Source: Roseibium sediminicola
GTDB lineage: Bacteria; Pseudomonadota; Alphaproteobacteria; Rhizobiales; Stappiaceae
Length of the DNA stretch: 64,000 nt
Direction of reading: 5' to 3'
Assembly (NCBI RefSeq): GCF_023156505.1
Contig: NZ_JALNMJ010000006.1
Span: 62,001 to 126,000 of the forward strand
In this document: positions 1 to 9,078 of the stretch, one piece after another
Position numbering within the stretch: the first letter of the stretch is position 1
How the letters are laid out: each line of letters starts with the position of its first letter
Notes under the pieces: generated by a model
Told to the model about the DNA's origin: nothing
What the model saw: only the letters and a program-made list of their open reading frames with translations
The model's database searches: none
Made by a program: the position numbers and the translations under genes

Positions 1-85
1 TGTTCATGGTCAGCAGGGCACTGAGATCGCCGGGCAGAAACGGACGAATGGTCGAGGTCTGGGCTGAGGGCTGGTTGGACGCCAT
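1..85 (-). CDS. GNAT-like N-acetyltransferase, N-terminal fragment
   Basis: Only the first 28 codons lie in the window; the gene runs off the left edge. The ATG at 85 follows an AGGTGA ribosome site about four bases upstream. After a polar Ser/Gln/Thr-rich leader the protein reads TIRPFLPGDLSALLTMN. That resembles the first strand and helix of GNAT-fold acetyltransferases, in which an 'IRP...D...L..L' start is typical. No acetyl-CoA-binding motif is visible because that part is missing. The family call is therefore an inference from a short segment, and another alpha/beta enzyme with a similar start is possible. Confidence 0.45.
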   Translation of the reverse strand, partial: MASNQPSAQTSTIRPFLPGDLSALLTMN

Positions 86-161
86 GAGTTCACCTGGTGG
101 AATTGGGAGCAGCCTTATAGGCGGTGAGGCGGGTCGTGAAAAGCTTAACCGGCGGCTTCGG

Positions 162-195
162 CAAAATAAACGAGGGCGCGGTATTTACCGCGCCC
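162..195 (-). terminator. Rho-independent terminator of the cold-shock-domain gene
   Basis: Arms GGGCGCGG (174-181) and CCGCGCCC (188-195) form a perfect 8-bp stem with a 6-base loop. On the minus strand the stem is followed by a T-rich run (the A-rich 163-170 on the plus strand). It lies about 45 bases after the stop of the gene ending at 241. Confidence 0.8.
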
Positions 196-240
196 TGTCA
201 AGCAGGTCATTGATACCTTTCAAAGGTCAGCCGGTCCGGC

Positions 241-1107
241 TTACTCTTCGTCGGGCTGTGTGTCCTCGGCGGGCTCGCTGCCATCCTCTTCGAGGACCTG
301 CAGGTTGACAGCCTTCGGTCCCTTGCCGCGCCGGTCCGGCTCGGTTTCGAAAGAGATCCGCATGCCGCTGTCGAGGGCCGACAAACCGGACCGCTCGACG
401 GCGGAAATATGGACGAACACGTCCGCATCGCCTTCATCCGGTGTGATGAAGCCGAAGCCCTTGTCGGACTTGAAGAATTTTACAGTGCCGGATTGACGCG
501 GGCCACGTTCCACAGGCGGGCCGTCCCGGCGCGGGCGCTGCTGACCGTAGCCGCCGCCACCTTCACGCTGACCGTAGCCGCCGCCACCTTCACGCTGGCC
601 GTAGCCACCGCCGCCTTCACGCTGGCCGTAGCCGCCGCCGCCTTCACGCTGGCCGTAGCCGCCGCCGCCTTCACGTTGGCCGTAGCCGCCGCCACCTTCA
701 CGTTGGCCGTAGCCGCCGCCACCTTCACGTTGGCCGTAGCCACCACGGCCGCCACCGCCTTCGCGATCACCGCCTCGGCCACCGCCATAGCCGCCACCGC
801 CATAGCCGCCGCCGCCTTGACGGTCGCCGCCGTAGCCGCCGCTACGGCCGCCACCGTAACCACCGCCGCCGCCGCCGCCATCGCGATTGCCACCATAGCC
901 GCCACCGCCACCGTCTCTGTCGTCGCGGCCGTAGCCGCCACCAAAATCATTACCGCGTCCGCCCCGGTAGCCACCATCCCGGCCGCCGCCATAGTCACCA
1001 CCGAAATCGCTTCCGCCAAAATCACTGCCGAAGTCTTGCGGACCGCCAAACTCGCGCTTGCCGCCGCGCCGACCACGCGACCGCCGGTCCGAATCGCCAT
1101 CGTGCAT
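241..1107 (-). CDS. Gly/Arg-rich protein with C-terminal cold-shock domain
   Basis: The 288-residue protein starts at the ATG at 1107, preceded by AGGGTGA; a TTG two codons earlier is less likely. Residues 1-200 are low complexity: RGG/GGY-type sequence, then seven copies of YGQREGGGG ending in YGQQ. The last ~80 residues are a cold-shock domain with both RNA-binding motifs, KGFGFI (RNP1) and VFVHI (RNP2), and an acidic tail. Cold-shock domains bind single-stranded RNA or DNA. RGG/YG-rich segments are known to bind RNA and favour self-association, so a condensate-forming RNA chaperone is a reasonable inference. Bacterial Csp proteins are usually about 70 residues, and a 200-residue glycine-rich head is unusual. 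Monocistronic, with its own terminator. Confidence 0.85.
   Translation of the reverse strand: MHDGDSDRRSRGRRGGKREFGGPQDFGSDFGGSDFGGDYGGGRDGGYRGGRGNDFGGGYGRDDRDGGGGGYGGNRDGGGGGGGYGGGRSGGYGGDRQGGGGYGGGGYGGGRGGDREGGGGRGGYGQREGGGGYGQREGGGGYGQREGGGGYGQREGGGGYGQREGGGGYGQREGGGGYGQREGGGGYGQQRPRRDGPPVERGPRQSGTVKFFKSDKGFGFITPDEGDADVFVHISAVERSGLSALDSGMRISFETEPDRRGKGPKAVNLQVLEEDGSEPAEDTQPDEE
541..740. repeat. 27-bp in-frame tandem repeat
   Basis: About seven adjacent 27-bp units, each encoding YGQREGGGG on the minus strand inside the cold-shock-domain gene. Units differ by a few synonymous changes, mostly in Gly and Arg codons. Copy number is therefore likely to vary by slippage or recombination between strains. 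It is a coding repeat, not a CRISPR, because there are no spacers. Confidence 0.85.
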
Positions 1108-1321
1108 TACCAAATCACCCTAATCTCTGTGCCAGTCCGGCACATATCGACCAATCTCACCCGCCTTCACAGTCGAGTCACTTCACCCGGGCGCACCTTG
1201 TACGTCCGCTCAACACTCCAAGAGAGGTCAGCAACAAACATGCCGCATCCCCCTCCAGCCGCTGCGTTATCATCATAAGGTCGGCAGAGGCGAAATCGCA
1301 AGAGAATCCTTGGGCCCTGCC

Positions 1322-2419
1322 TCAATTCGAGGCGTTTTTAAGGGGCCAGGTGCTTGACCAATTGGACAAGTCGGGTTCGGTTGCGTCGCAGGTCGTTCTG
1401 GCTGCCTCTTCAAGCAGCACAAGCCCGGTGCCGTTCCAGACCCAGCGGTTCCAAAGGCCGCACTCGCCGACGCCCGAGCCCTTGAAGTAGGAGACGAGCT
1501 GCTGATCTGCGGGAATCCATCTGGCGTTGTAGATCAGATCCGTCGCAATCGGACCCTTTTCGGACATGCGGGCGACATGGACCTGGCGGGCCGCGCCGTC
1601 CTTGCCGGCCAAAACCGCAACATAGGGGCTGTTATAGGCGGTGGGGGCGCCGCACGGAATGATGTAGAGCGACGCGCTATCGGCGAGCGGCGCTCTGACG
1701 GCATTGAGGCTGGCAAAAATGGTTGGGTCGATATTGGAGCAGAGCCGGTTGGCGGACCAGACGGCGGCGACTTCCGGCGGCAATTGATCGGCACTCATAA
1801 GCGCTACGGCATGCGGGGCGTCCTTGGCCGGTTCCGTGCCGGGCGTGACGATGGCGGAGACCGTTCCGGTCCGGTCCTGCCGGTTGTCGAGCCACAACAG
1901 GCTGGCCTTCATGCCCTGAAGAGGCACCGGGACGGCAACCGGGTCCGTGCCACTGACGGACGGCAGGCCTACGGTCAGCTCCTTGCCAGAGCGCATGGCG
2001 TTCAGGAGGGTCAGGGTTGCGGGGCCGGTCGGATACCAGAAACCTTCGCCGCCCAGCGGCCGGAACCCGGCCGGCGCTTTGACCGCCGACTGCATTTCCC
2101 GGAGCTGTTCGATCGGCAGGGCCTCGATCTCCGTGCCGTCGACGCGGAAGGTCAACGTGCCGTCCTTGGGCAGTTCCGTGTTTGTGGTCAGGCGCACCAG
2201 CGGCTGGGCGTCTGCGTGCCAGTCCCGGACAATGCGCAGATCGACCCAGACCGACTGGCTGCGGGTGAAGGAAGAGGCAAAACAGACGCCCGTATTGCCG
2301 CAGTCGACCGTCCAGCTTTCAAAGCTGGGTACGGTTCTGCCGGGCTGCGCCAATGCGACCGCGGCGCTCAACAGTGCCACGGCGGCGGAGATCGGCAATG
2401 TCAACAGTCTTGGCGTCAT
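1322..2419 (-). CDS. DUF1176 secreted/periplasmic protein
   Basis: 365 residues with a Sec signal peptide (hydrophobic residues 8-24, cleavage near ALA-QP). Mature features are typical of DUF1176: an early 'FESWTVDCGNTGVCFA' motif, scattered cysteine pairs that are probably disulfides in the periplasm, and a C-terminal 'GECGLWNRWVWNGTGLVLL' block. The start is an ATG preceded by GGAG. The function of DUF1176 is not established. A second member lies at 15841-17043, so the window holds two divergent paralogues. No operon partner; the hydrolase gene at 2602 is divergent. Confidence 0.85.
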   Translation of the reverse strand: MTPRLLTLPISAAVALLSAAVALAQPGRTVPSFESWTVDCGNTGVCFASSFTRSQSVWVDLRIVRDWHADAQPLVRLTTNTELPKDGTLTFRVDGTEIEALPIEQLREMQSAVKAPAGFRPLGGEGFWYPTGPATLTLLNAMRSGKELTVGLPSVSGTDPVAVPVPLQGMKASLLWLDNRQDRTGTVSAIVTPGTEPAKDAPHAVALMSADQLPPEVAAVWSANRLCSNIDPTIFASLNAVRAPLADSASLYIIPCGAPTAYNSPYVAVLAGKDGAARQVHVARMSEKGPIATDLIYNARWIPADQQLVSYFKGSGVGECGLWNRWVWNGTGLVLLEEAARTTCDATEPDLSNWSSTWPLKNASN

Positions 2420-2601
2420 AAGCTCCGGCTACCCGATTGTGTCTGGCATCTTCTCACAGGCCCTCTCATCTTGTACGAAATGCACGCGGCAAGGTGAAGC
2501 CGCTAGTGACCAGAAACACGACACCGGGTAGCGTTGTCCCGTATTTGTTACAAGCATCATTTGACCAATCCGGCCCGGGTGCCGCTGACGAGGAGGCGAA
2601 C

Positions 2602-3300
2602 ATGCCACAAGAAAACAACACTTCCGGCATGGACGGTTCCGCTGAAGGTGCGACGGAGGAGCAGCCGCCGATCCAGGTCATGGTGATCGTGGTGTCGGCC
2701 TTTCAGCAGAACTGTTCGCTGATCTGGGACCCGGCGACCATGCGCGGCACGGTGGTCGATCCGGGTGGCGACATCGACCGGATCCAGGCCGCCATCCAGA
2801 AACAGGGCGTGACGGTGGAGAAGATCGTCCTGACCCATGGTCATATCGATCACGTCGGCGGCGCCGCGGATCTCGCCGAGGCGCTGAAGGTGCCGGTCGA
2901 GGGGCCGCATGAAGACGATCGTCCGCTGATCGACCGGGTCGCCGAACAGGCGGCGCAATTCGGTGTCGACAATGTCAAGCCGGTGACGCCGGACCGCTGG
3001 ATGGTGGAAGGCGACACCGTGGAGATTGCCGGGCGCAATTTCGAGGTGCTCCATTGCCCCGGTCATTCTCCCGGGCATCTGGTGTTCTTCGACAGGGAGC
3101 TGCGCTTCGCGATTTCAGGCGACGTGCTGTTTGCCGGTTCCATCGGCCGTACGGACCTGCCCGGGGGCGATCATGCCACCCTGATCAGGTCCATACAGGA
3201 AAAGCTGCTGCCGCTCGGCGACGATGTCGCCTTTCTGCCAGGGCACGGCCAGGCCTCGACCATCGGCCATGAGCGGGAAAACAACCCGTTCCTGGCTTAG
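2602..3300 (+). CDS. MBL-fold metallo-hydrolase (glyoxalase-II-like)
   Basis: 232 residues from the ATG at 2602, behind a perfect AGGAGG. A polar N-terminus precedes a compact metallo-beta-lactamase fold. It has the metal motif THGHIDH (HxHxDH), a downstream HCPGHSPGH block, the GD of 'ISGDVLFAGSIGRTDLPGGD' and the final His in 'FLPGHGQ'. All ligands of a binuclear Zn/Fe centre are therefore present. It is as short as the YcbL-type proteins, which hydrolyse S-lactoylglutathione or related thioesters, and lacks the longer C-terminal helical domain of classical GloB. Glyoxalase or thioesterase activity is inferred from the family. Confidence 0.9.
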   Translation: MPQENNTSGMDGSAEGATEEQPPIQVMVIVVSAFQQNCSLIWDPATMRGTVVDPGGDIDRIQAAIQKQGVTVEKIVLTHGHIDHVGGAADLAEALKVPVEGPHEDDRPLIDRVAEQAAQFGVDNVKPVTPDRWMVEGDTVEIAGRNFEVLHCPGHSPGHLVFFDRELRFAISGDVLFAGSIGRTDLPGGDHATLIRSIQEKLLPLGDDVAFLPGHGQASTIGHERENNPFLA

Positions 3301-3319
3301 TTGCTCCTCGCTCCAGGGA

Positions 3320-4324
3320 TCAGAACAGGGCGCGGAGATCGTCGATCCGGTCGTTGACCAGCCAACCGTAATAGTTCTCCTTCGGCCAGCTCTGGCCACT
3401 GCGGCGGAATTTCGCGGCCCGGCTCCAGGGATCGCCGAGATTGTAGAGCGTGGCGGTCAGTCCAGGGTTTTTGGAGATATCGACCTTGCCGACCGACTTG
3501 TAGGCGGAGATGGCATCCTGAATGATTGCGGCCATGTAGTGCAGCGAGATATTCGGATCCATCGTGGCCTTGTAGACCTCTTTGGGGTTGGAGGCCTCAA
3601 GCTTGCGGTAGCTGCTCTGCCGCGCGACCCGGTCTGTCATTTTCAGGACGGTCAACGGGCTGAGCTGGCCGAGACCGAAGCTTTGCCCGGAAAACAGCGG
3701 CTGAAAGAAGGCTTCGTTGAAATTCTGCTTCGGGTAGCGAACGCCATCGACCTTGCGGCCGCGGAACTTGCTGTTCCAGACATTTTCATAGCAGGACCAG
3801 CGCCGGTCGCTGCTTTTCTGGATGTGTTCCTTGCGGCAGCGGTCGAATTGCGGCCGCTCGATGAACGTGTCGACATGTTCGCCATTGAGTTCGAAGTCAA
3901 AGCGGATGCCGGCATAGGACAGGGCCTTGACGTAATAGGACTGGGCGCTGTCGAGCGTGTCGTAATTGTAGGTGTGTTCGCCGACAATGGCGCCGACGAT
4001 GTGGATCGGGTCGATGCCGTATTTGGAAGCGATGCGCTTGATGGAGCCCATCAGCTGGCGATCGCGCTTCAGAACAGCTAGAACCTTGTCGAATTTAGCA
4101 TCATAGGAGGACTTCGATGCCGAAGTACGGCGCGACGACGCATATGGGATGCTCGGCTGAGACTTGTACCGGTTGCCTTCCGGGACGATGCGCACCGATT
4201 GGGCTTGCGCCGGAGCGGCTGTGGCCAGGGGCAGCGCAACTGGGCTGACCAGCACTGCGAAAAGCAGGCATCCTGTCACCAACCGGGTGGCGAAGTTAAG
4301 CTGATGGGTCTTCCTGCACATCAT
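3320..4324 (-). CDS. DUF1402 secreted lysozyme-like protein
   Basis: The start is set at the ATG pair 4324/4321 because a signal peptide follows directly (hydrophobic LLFAVLVSPVALPLATAA, cleavage near AQA-QS). An upstream start at 4435 would bury it. Mature protein of about 290 residues. The segment IKRIASKYGIDPIHIVGAIVGE and the later GQSFGLGQLSPLTVL echo the catalytic-Glu helix and the 'GLGQ' motif of lytic transglycosylases/lysozymes. DUF1402 is a conserved alphaproteobacterial family. A role in peptidoglycan cleavage or remodelling is inferred, with the Glu of 'VGEHT' as the candidate catalytic residue. The ribosome site is weak. Convergent with the hydrolase gene ending at 3300. Confidence 0.8.
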   Translation of the reverse strand: MMCRKTHQLNFATRLVTGCLLFAVLVSPVALPLATAAPAQAQSVRIVPEGNRYKSQPSIPYASSRRTSASKSSYDAKFDKVLAVLKRDRQLMGSIKRIASKYGIDPIHIVGAIVGEHTYNYDTLDSAQSYYVKALSYAGIRFDFELNGEHVDTFIERPQFDRCRKEHIQKSSDRRWSCYENVWNSKFRGRKVDGVRYPKQNFNEAFFQPLFSGQSFGLGQLSPLTVLKMTDRVARQSSYRKLEASNPKEVYKATMDPNISLHYMAAIIQDAISAYKSVGKVDISKNPGLTATLYNLGDPWSRAAKFRRSGQSWPKENYYGWLVNDRIDDLRALF

Positions 4325-4530
4325 GACCGTTTTGCGCCTGGCTTTGTTGTGTGTGTGGCGCCGGACACATGCCGTTGCGCCAGCGAGCCATAGATGCCTC
4401 ACATAGCTCGCCAATTGCGACTGTAAATAACTCATCTTTCAAAAAGCCCCCAGAAAAAACCATTGGCGCATCCAAGATGCAACCGGTTCCTTTTCCTAGG
4501 ACGGAGCCATCAACAAAGAAGTGACATCTG

Positions 4531-4899
4531 TCACAGGCTCTCTTTTTTGTCCAATTTGCCGGGACTTCCCAAGCTGGAGGCGGGTCCCATACGCAGACGG
4601 ACCGCCTTTGACACGCCGACAAAATCGTAAAAGGCCTTGTGCTCGCGCAGGCCGCAGAGTTCCCGCTGAATGGTGACATGCCACAAGGCTTCGCCGGCTT
4701 CCGCAAGCCGCATCTGCACGGCTTCCTCGGTTGTTCCGGCGTCGCTTTCTTCAGCTGCCAGGCGTGCCAGTGCTTCCTCCAGTTTCTTGTTGAGCCGTGC
4801 CAGCGTCCCGGCTTTTTCGCTGAAGATTTCATGTTCGAGCGCAGCCGCCAGCGGATCCTTGTCGGTCAGTTTCCTCAACTGAGGCGGGCGCACTGTCAT
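4531..4899 (-). CDS. DUF6665-like small cytosolic protein
   Basis: 122 residues, no signal peptide or membrane segment. It is mostly alpha-helical and charged, with a heptad-like middle (residues 20-60, Glu/Lys/Leu/Ala-rich) followed by 'LWHVTIQRELCGL'. The start MTVRPPQLRKL and the 'DPLAAALEHEI' segment match the small alphaproteobacterial family I know as DUF6665; the name is from memory and moderately sure. It starts 15 bases after the MFS gene stop on the same strand, so it is probably the last gene of the three-gene operon 6803-4531. Function unknown. Confidence 0.6.
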   Translation of the reverse strand: MTVRPPQLRKLTDKDPLAAALEHEIFSEKAGTLARLNKKLEEALARLAAEESDAGTTEEAVQMRLAEAGEALWHVTIQRELCGLREHKAFYDFVGVSKAVRLRMGPASSLGSPGKLDKKESL

Positions 4900-4914
4900 G
4901 TCAAAGCCGGGGTC

Positions 4915-6240
4915 CTAAGCGGGGCACAAAGTGAGGTCTTTTTCGAAACGGATCAGGCCGATCAGCGCGGCCAGCTTCAACAGACAAGGTAACCCAGCAT
5001 AGGTGACGCTCAAGAGAAAACTGAGCTCGATGGTCATGCTGGAACCGGGATGGTAGCCAAACAGTCCCAGAAGCGGCAGCGCCAGCCCGGTGGCGAGCGC
5101 CAGCGACGATTTCGACAAAAACGCCATGATCGAAAACAGACGCGCCGCGTCGCCCTGGCATCCATCGGCCTCGATATGATCCGCCAGCAGAGCAGGCGGC
5201 AGCGCGAGATCGGCGCCGAGCGCCAGGCCCGAGAGCGCGCAGACGGCCGCATAGGCCACAAGATCGCCTTCCTGCAGCAGTGCCGCCCAGCAAAAGGTGA
5301 CGATGGCGGTGGCCAGCGACATCTGCCAGGTCCTGACCTTTCCAAATTTGCGGGCAAGTGCAGCCCAGAGGGGCATGGAGAGGGCGCCGGCCAGGAAATA
5401 GACCAGGAGAAACAAGCCAGTATAGGGTTCAGCACCGAGCCGGTCGCGGATGAAAAACAGCACAAGGACAGCGGGGATGGAACTGGCGAACGTGTTCAAT
5501 GCCACCAGCGCGTAAAACCGGCACCGCCATCGGTTTTTGACCAGGCTCAGCCACCCGGTTTCACTCCGCTCGTTCTTGAGGCGCGTCAATGGCGCGATAT
5601 TCATCCACCGGAGCAGCATCCAACAGGAAAGTGCCAACAGTGGCAGGTATCCCAGTGCCAGCCAGTGAAAGGCGGAAGACGGGCTGCCGATCCTCATCAG
5701 GAGGGGCGGCGTCACGGCCGCGACCAACAGGCCGAGCAAACCGAAGGCTTCCCGGCCGGCCGTCACGCGGGTGCGGTCGGAGGATGGAACCCGCCAAAGA
5801 CCGCCAAGGGTCTGGAAGTTGATCGACACAATCGAAAACCCGGTGGTGCAGATCAGAACCGAGGCGGCAAACCAAAGCAGGGTCAGCGCGCCAGCCGGGT
5901 GAAACAGCATCCAAAAGCCGCCCCCCAACAATATCGCCCCGAAGACCAGAATGAAGCCGCGCCACTGGTGGAAACGGTCGCTCAGGCTGCCGATGACCGG
6001 ATCCTGAAGCGCATCGACCAGACGCAGCAACAACAGCACTGCGCCAAGCGCAGCAACCGATTGCTGCATCGTTGAGGCGTAAAAGTCTGGTGCGTGCAAA
6101 TAGATCGGCAAACCGGCGAAGGCGAGCGGGAAAGCCATGACACCGTAGGCCGCCAGCTGCTTCGCCTTCAAGGTGTTCCCAGCCAAAGTCCTGTCCGGAT
6201 GCTCGGCGTCCTGTTGCGTGTCCCGAAAGGATAAACTCAC
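4915..6240 (-). CDS. MFS transporter, MFS_2/sugar:cation symporter type
   Basis: 441 residues with about twelve hydrophobic segments. The N-terminal motif 'RLVDALQDPVIGSLSDR' is the DxxxDPxxGxxSD signature of the GPH (glycoside-pentoside-hexuronide) branch, also called MFS_2. It starts at a GTG that overlaps the TGA of the preceding chalcone-isomerase-like gene (GTGA), so the two are translationally coupled. MFS_2 proteins carry sugars, sugar acids or, in animals, lysophospholipids. The substrate here cannot be read from sequence. Pairing with a chalcone-isomerase-like, possibly fatty-acid-binding protein makes a lipid-related cargo worth considering. Confidence 0.85.
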   Translation of the reverse strand: MSLSFRDTQQDAEHPDRTLAGNTLKAKQLAAYGVMAFPLAFAGLPIYLHAPDFYASTMQQSVAALGAVLLLLRLVDALQDPVIGSLSDRFHQWRGFILVFGAILLGGGFWMLFHPAGALTLLWFAASVLICTTGFSIVSINFQTLGGLWRVPSSDRTRVTAGREAFGLLGLLVAAVTPPLLMRIGSPSSAFHWLALGYLPLLALSCWMLLRWMNIAPLTRLKNERSETGWLSLVKNRWRCRFYALVALNTFASSIPAVLVLFFIRDRLGAEPYTGLFLLVYFLAGALSMPLWAALARKFGKVRTWQMSLATAIVTFCWAALLQEGDLVAYAAVCALSGLALGADLALPPALLADHIEADGCQGDAARLFSIMAFLSKSSLALATGLALPLLGLFGYHPGSSMTIELSFLLSVTYAGLPCLLKLAALIGLIRFEKDLTLCPA

Positions 6241-6803
6241 GAACCGGTTCCGGTCAGACGTGCCCGCAACTGCGGGTTCCGGGTGTTGCTGCCGAGCCAG
6301 ATCGCAAAGAATTTTCGGGTGAAGGCAGGGTCGGCGATCGTGCCGAGCTTGCGATTGCCACTATAAAAGACGGTGCTGCCATTCGAGGCACGGACGCCGG
6401 TCAGCGACTGACCCCTGGTGACGTTCGGAAAGATCGCCTGCATCTGCTTTCCCCAGCGGCTCAGCTGCCCGGCAGAGGCGCCTCCTTGCCGGCGGATCTC
6501 ATCGACCGAGCTTTCCGCAATCGCCTTGCCTTCGAAATTGCGCAGATAGGTCAGTTTCAGGGCAAAGGGGGACGAGGCACTGTAGGTGCCGCCCGGTGCA
6601 TAGAGTTCCGCGTCGAAGATCTTGAAGCCGAGATAGGTCATGCGGCCCTTGCCGACCAGTTCGGCCGAGGGAACGGATCTGGCCGCGGCCGCGAGATCCG
6701 CCTTGGCCGGACTTCCTGGAACGGCTGCTGCCAGCATCAGCGTCAGCAGCAGAGCAATTGTCGTTTTGGCGGCGGCCGGTGAGGCCACTTGAGACGTTGC
6801 CAT
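6237..6803 (-). CDS. Chalcone-isomerase-like periplasmic protein
   Basis: 188 residues. A signal peptide (about 1-35, ending near SPAKA) precedes a fold whose motifs match the bacterial chalcone-isomerase-like family (PF16036). These are 'GKGRMTYLGFKIFDAELYAPGG', 'FALKLTYLRNFEGKAIAESSVDEIRR' and 'SGNRKLGTIADPAFTRKFFAIWLG'. Excellent GGAGG ribosome site before the ATG at 6803. Bacterial members are not flavonoid enzymes. In other proteobacteria they occur in clusters with fatty-acid-modifying genes and are thought to bind fatty acids. It leads an operon with an MFS transporter and a DUF6665-like gene. Confidence 0.85.
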   Translation of the reverse strand: MATSQVASPAAAKTTIALLLTLMLAAAVPGSPAKADLAAAARSVPSAELVGKGRMTYLGFKIFDAELYAPGGTYSASSPFALKLTYLRNFEGKAIAESSVDEIRRQGGASAGQLSRWGKQMQAIFPNVTRGQSLTGVRASNGSTVFYSGNRKLGTIADPAFTRKFFAIWLGSNTRNPQLRARLTGTGS

Positions 6804-7159
6804 ATTTACCTCCGCAGGGCATCGTTTTTCATGTCACGCGGATTACGCGCGAGGAGGGGGGATGGATTGCCGTTGGAGGGTTGCGCACGAGAATGTGATC
6901 CCGGCAGCAGGCGCGCCGTTTGAACGCTCTTTCCAGTTCGTGCCGTTTCCTAATCGAGTGCTTCGGGTGTACCCGCAAAAAGTGCATCGGCAATACTGGC
7001 GAGGTTTCGCGTATTGGTAATTCTCTTCGCAGAATACATCATTTGTGAAAGGCACGTTGCGTAGAGGATTTTCAGCATTTTGCGCGTAAGACGCTCGCCA
7101 ATTAAGACATTTTTTGGACAGTCCCCGTATAGATGAGACAAACCTTACTGGGGGATATT
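6804..7159. other. Divergent intergenic region without a gene
   Basis: 356 bases between two divergent genes, so it must hold both promoters. Small frames here have no ribosome site and no recognisable product. It is A/T-richer close to the chemoreceptor start. No clear sigma-28 or CtrA-type site could be identified. Confidence 0.5.
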
Positions 7160-8794
7160 ATGAAGTTCTGGCAATCTGTGAAATTCACCACCACGGTGCC
7201 AATTGTTGCTGTCGTGGCGGTCGCATTCGTCGCCTTTGCCTATATCACCTCGACCCAGCGTGTGTCGGCCGTGCAGGATGCCTTCGAACAGCAGATCAGC
7301 ATGAGCGCCAACCTGACCAACCAGGCGCTCGGCAACGCGATCTGGGATTTTGACCAGGACCTCGCCAACAGCCTGCTGGCACCGCTTCTCGACAACAAGA
7401 ATTTCGACTGGGCGGTGGTGCAGGAGACCAATGGCAAGGTGTTCGCCTCGTTGTTGCGCGACGAAGCAGGCGACGCGGATGCGATGGTGGCCCTCATTCC
7501 TGAAACGATGCGCGGTGAGAATGCCAGCGAGAAAACGGCGTATTTCACCGACGCGAGCTACCAGATCGGTATCAAGCCGATCACCCGCAGCGATGGCGAC
7601 AAGGTCGACACCCTCGGTTACATCTATGTCGGGTTCGATCTTTCCGGGATTGAAGCCGCTCGTTCGGAAGCATTGATGACCGCTCTGGCGATAACGCTGG
7701 TCGCCATTGTTGCCGTGTCTCTCGTTCTTGTGGCCCTGATCCGCCGCATCACCGGCCAGATCGGAAACCTGTCCGAGACCATGACCGTGCTTTCCGGCGG
7801 CAATTACGACATCAACATCCCCTATGTCGAGCGTGTCGACGAAATGGGCCAGATGGCGCGCACCGTCGAAGTCTTCCGCGACAATGGTCTGCGCCAGCGC
7901 GAACTGGAAGACGAACAGCAGCAGAACATGGAAAACGAGCGCCGCCGTCAGGCGACGCTGGAAGAACTGATCTCCGGTTTCCGGGACGACAGCCAGCGAC
8001 TGCTGCAGCCCGTTACCCAGTCGACCGAGAACATGGGCAGCATTTCCTCGATCCTGATGGATCTGTCGACCAGCAACACCGAACGTACCGCATCCGTGGC
8101 AGCCGCAACGGAACAGGCCTATGCCAGCGTTCAAACCGTGGCGTCGGCTTCTGAAGAGCTGTCGGCCTCGATCGGCGAGATTTCCCGCCAGATCGCGGAA
8201 ACCAGCGAAGTGGTCTCCACGGCCAATGCCAAGGCGACCTCCGCCAACGAGCAGGTTGCCAGCCTGGCCTCCTCGGCGCAGAAAATCGGTGCGGTGTTGC
8301 AGCTGATCCAGGACATCGCCGAGCAGACCAATCTCCTGGCCCTGAACGCCACCATCGAGGCAGCGCGCGCCGGTGAAGCCGGCAGGGGCTTCGCGGTTGT
8401 TGCCGCCGAGGTGAAGGAACTGGCGACGCAGACGTCCAAGGCAACCGAAGAAATTTCGGCGCAGATCAACGCGATTCAGGGCGCTTCGTCGGATTCCGTT
8501 GAGGCGATCGAGGAAATCGCCAACATCATGGTCAAGGTGAACGAGTTCACCACCTCGATCACCGCCGCACTCGAGCAGCAGGGTTCCGCAACGACGGAAA
8601 TCAGCAATTCCATCCAGGAAGTTGCTTCCGGCACCCGCGAGATCAGCGAGAACATGATCGGCGTGAAATCCGCCGTGGACGAGACGTCCCAGTCTGCCGG
8701 CGACGTGTCGCGGACCTCGTCGGAAGTCGCGGACAACACCCGCCAGCTGGCAGAGCGGATCGATGGTTTCCTCAACCAGGTTGCTGCTGCTTAA
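7160..8794 (+). CDS. Methyl-accepting chemotaxis protein
   Basis: 544 residues from the ATG at 7160, preceded by GGGGGAT; an earlier start nine codons upstream has no ribosome site. Order: TM1 (about 8-29), a periplasmic sensor of ~145 residues, TM2 (about 171-193), HAMP, then a long cytoplasmic coiled coil. The hairpin tip reads [20 protein letters not shown] at about 388-407, the conserved CheA/CheW contact. Gln/Glu-rich helices on both sides carry methylation sites. The sensor resembles double-helix/Cache-like small-molecule domains, but the ligand is unknown. No pentapeptide CheR tether at the C-terminus (ends NQVAAA). A strong terminator follows. Confidence 0.95.
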   Translation: MKFWQSVKFTTTVPIVAVVAVAFVAFAYITSTQRVSAVQDAFEQQISMSANLTNQALGNAIWDFDQDLANSLLAPLLDNKNFDWAVVQETNGKVFASLLRDEAGDADAMVALIPETMRGENASEKTAYFTDASYQIGIKPITRSDGDKVDTLGYIYVGFDLSGIEAARSEALMTALAITLVAIVAVSLVLVALIRRITGQIGNLSETMTVLSGGNYDINIPYVERVDEMGQMARTVEVFRDNGLRQRELEDEQQQNMENERRRQATLEELISGFRDDSQRLLQPVTQSTENMGSISSILMDLSTSNTERTASVAAATEQAYASVQTVASASEELSASIGEISRQIAETSEVVSTANAKATSANEQVASLASSAQKIGAVLQLIQDIAEQTNLLALNATIEAARAGEAGRGFAVVAAEVKELATQTSKATEEISAQINAIQGASSDSVEAIEEIANIMVKVNEFTTSITAALEQQGSATTEISNSIQEVASGTREISENMIGVKSAVDETSQSAGDVSRTSSEVADNTRQLAERIDGFLNQVAAA

Positions 8795-8820
8795 GTCCTT
8801 GGCAGGCTTAAAAAAATAAA

Positions 8821-8850
8821 CCCCGCGCCACTCGCGCGGGGTTTTCTTTT
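8821..8850 (+). terminator. Rho-independent terminator after chemoreceptor
   Basis: CCCCGCG and CGCGGGG arms (8821-8841) around a short loop, followed by TTTTCTTTT. It lies 26 bases beyond the chemoreceptor stop. Confidence 0.9.
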
Positions 8851-9078
8851 GCCGATTGGACGCCGACTTCGCCGCAACGTCATGTTTCCTTCGATTTCGC
8901 GATGCATTATAGTGGCTGAAAACGCAGGCCCAGCCGGAGCGTAGCTCCATGTGTCTCCTTGAGACCGCCAACGGACAGGGCCGCAGACAACATGGCCGGA
9001 GGAAAGATCCGGCAGATCCAATCAAGACAGGTGACTTCGCGCGCTGCGCGACCTGAGGCGACCGCTTGGGCCAGTGCT

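Noticed and set aside
541..740. Possible CRISPR-like array
   Set aside because: Units are contiguous 27-bp coding repeats with no spacers and no cas genes.
409..1278. Long Ala/Thr/Val-rich frame on the plus strand
   Set aside because: It is the antisense of the glycine-rich cold-shock gene. The low-complexity composition comes from the repeat, and it has no ribosome site or domain.
6843..7141. Two small minus-strand frames before the chemoreceptor
   Set aside because: No ribosome sites, no signal or domain, and they occupy the space needed for divergent promoters.
7145..9025. 626-codon minus-strand frame opposite the chemoreceptor
   Set aside because: Shadow of a G/C-rich gene. Its sequence has no domain, while the plus strand encodes a complete receptor.
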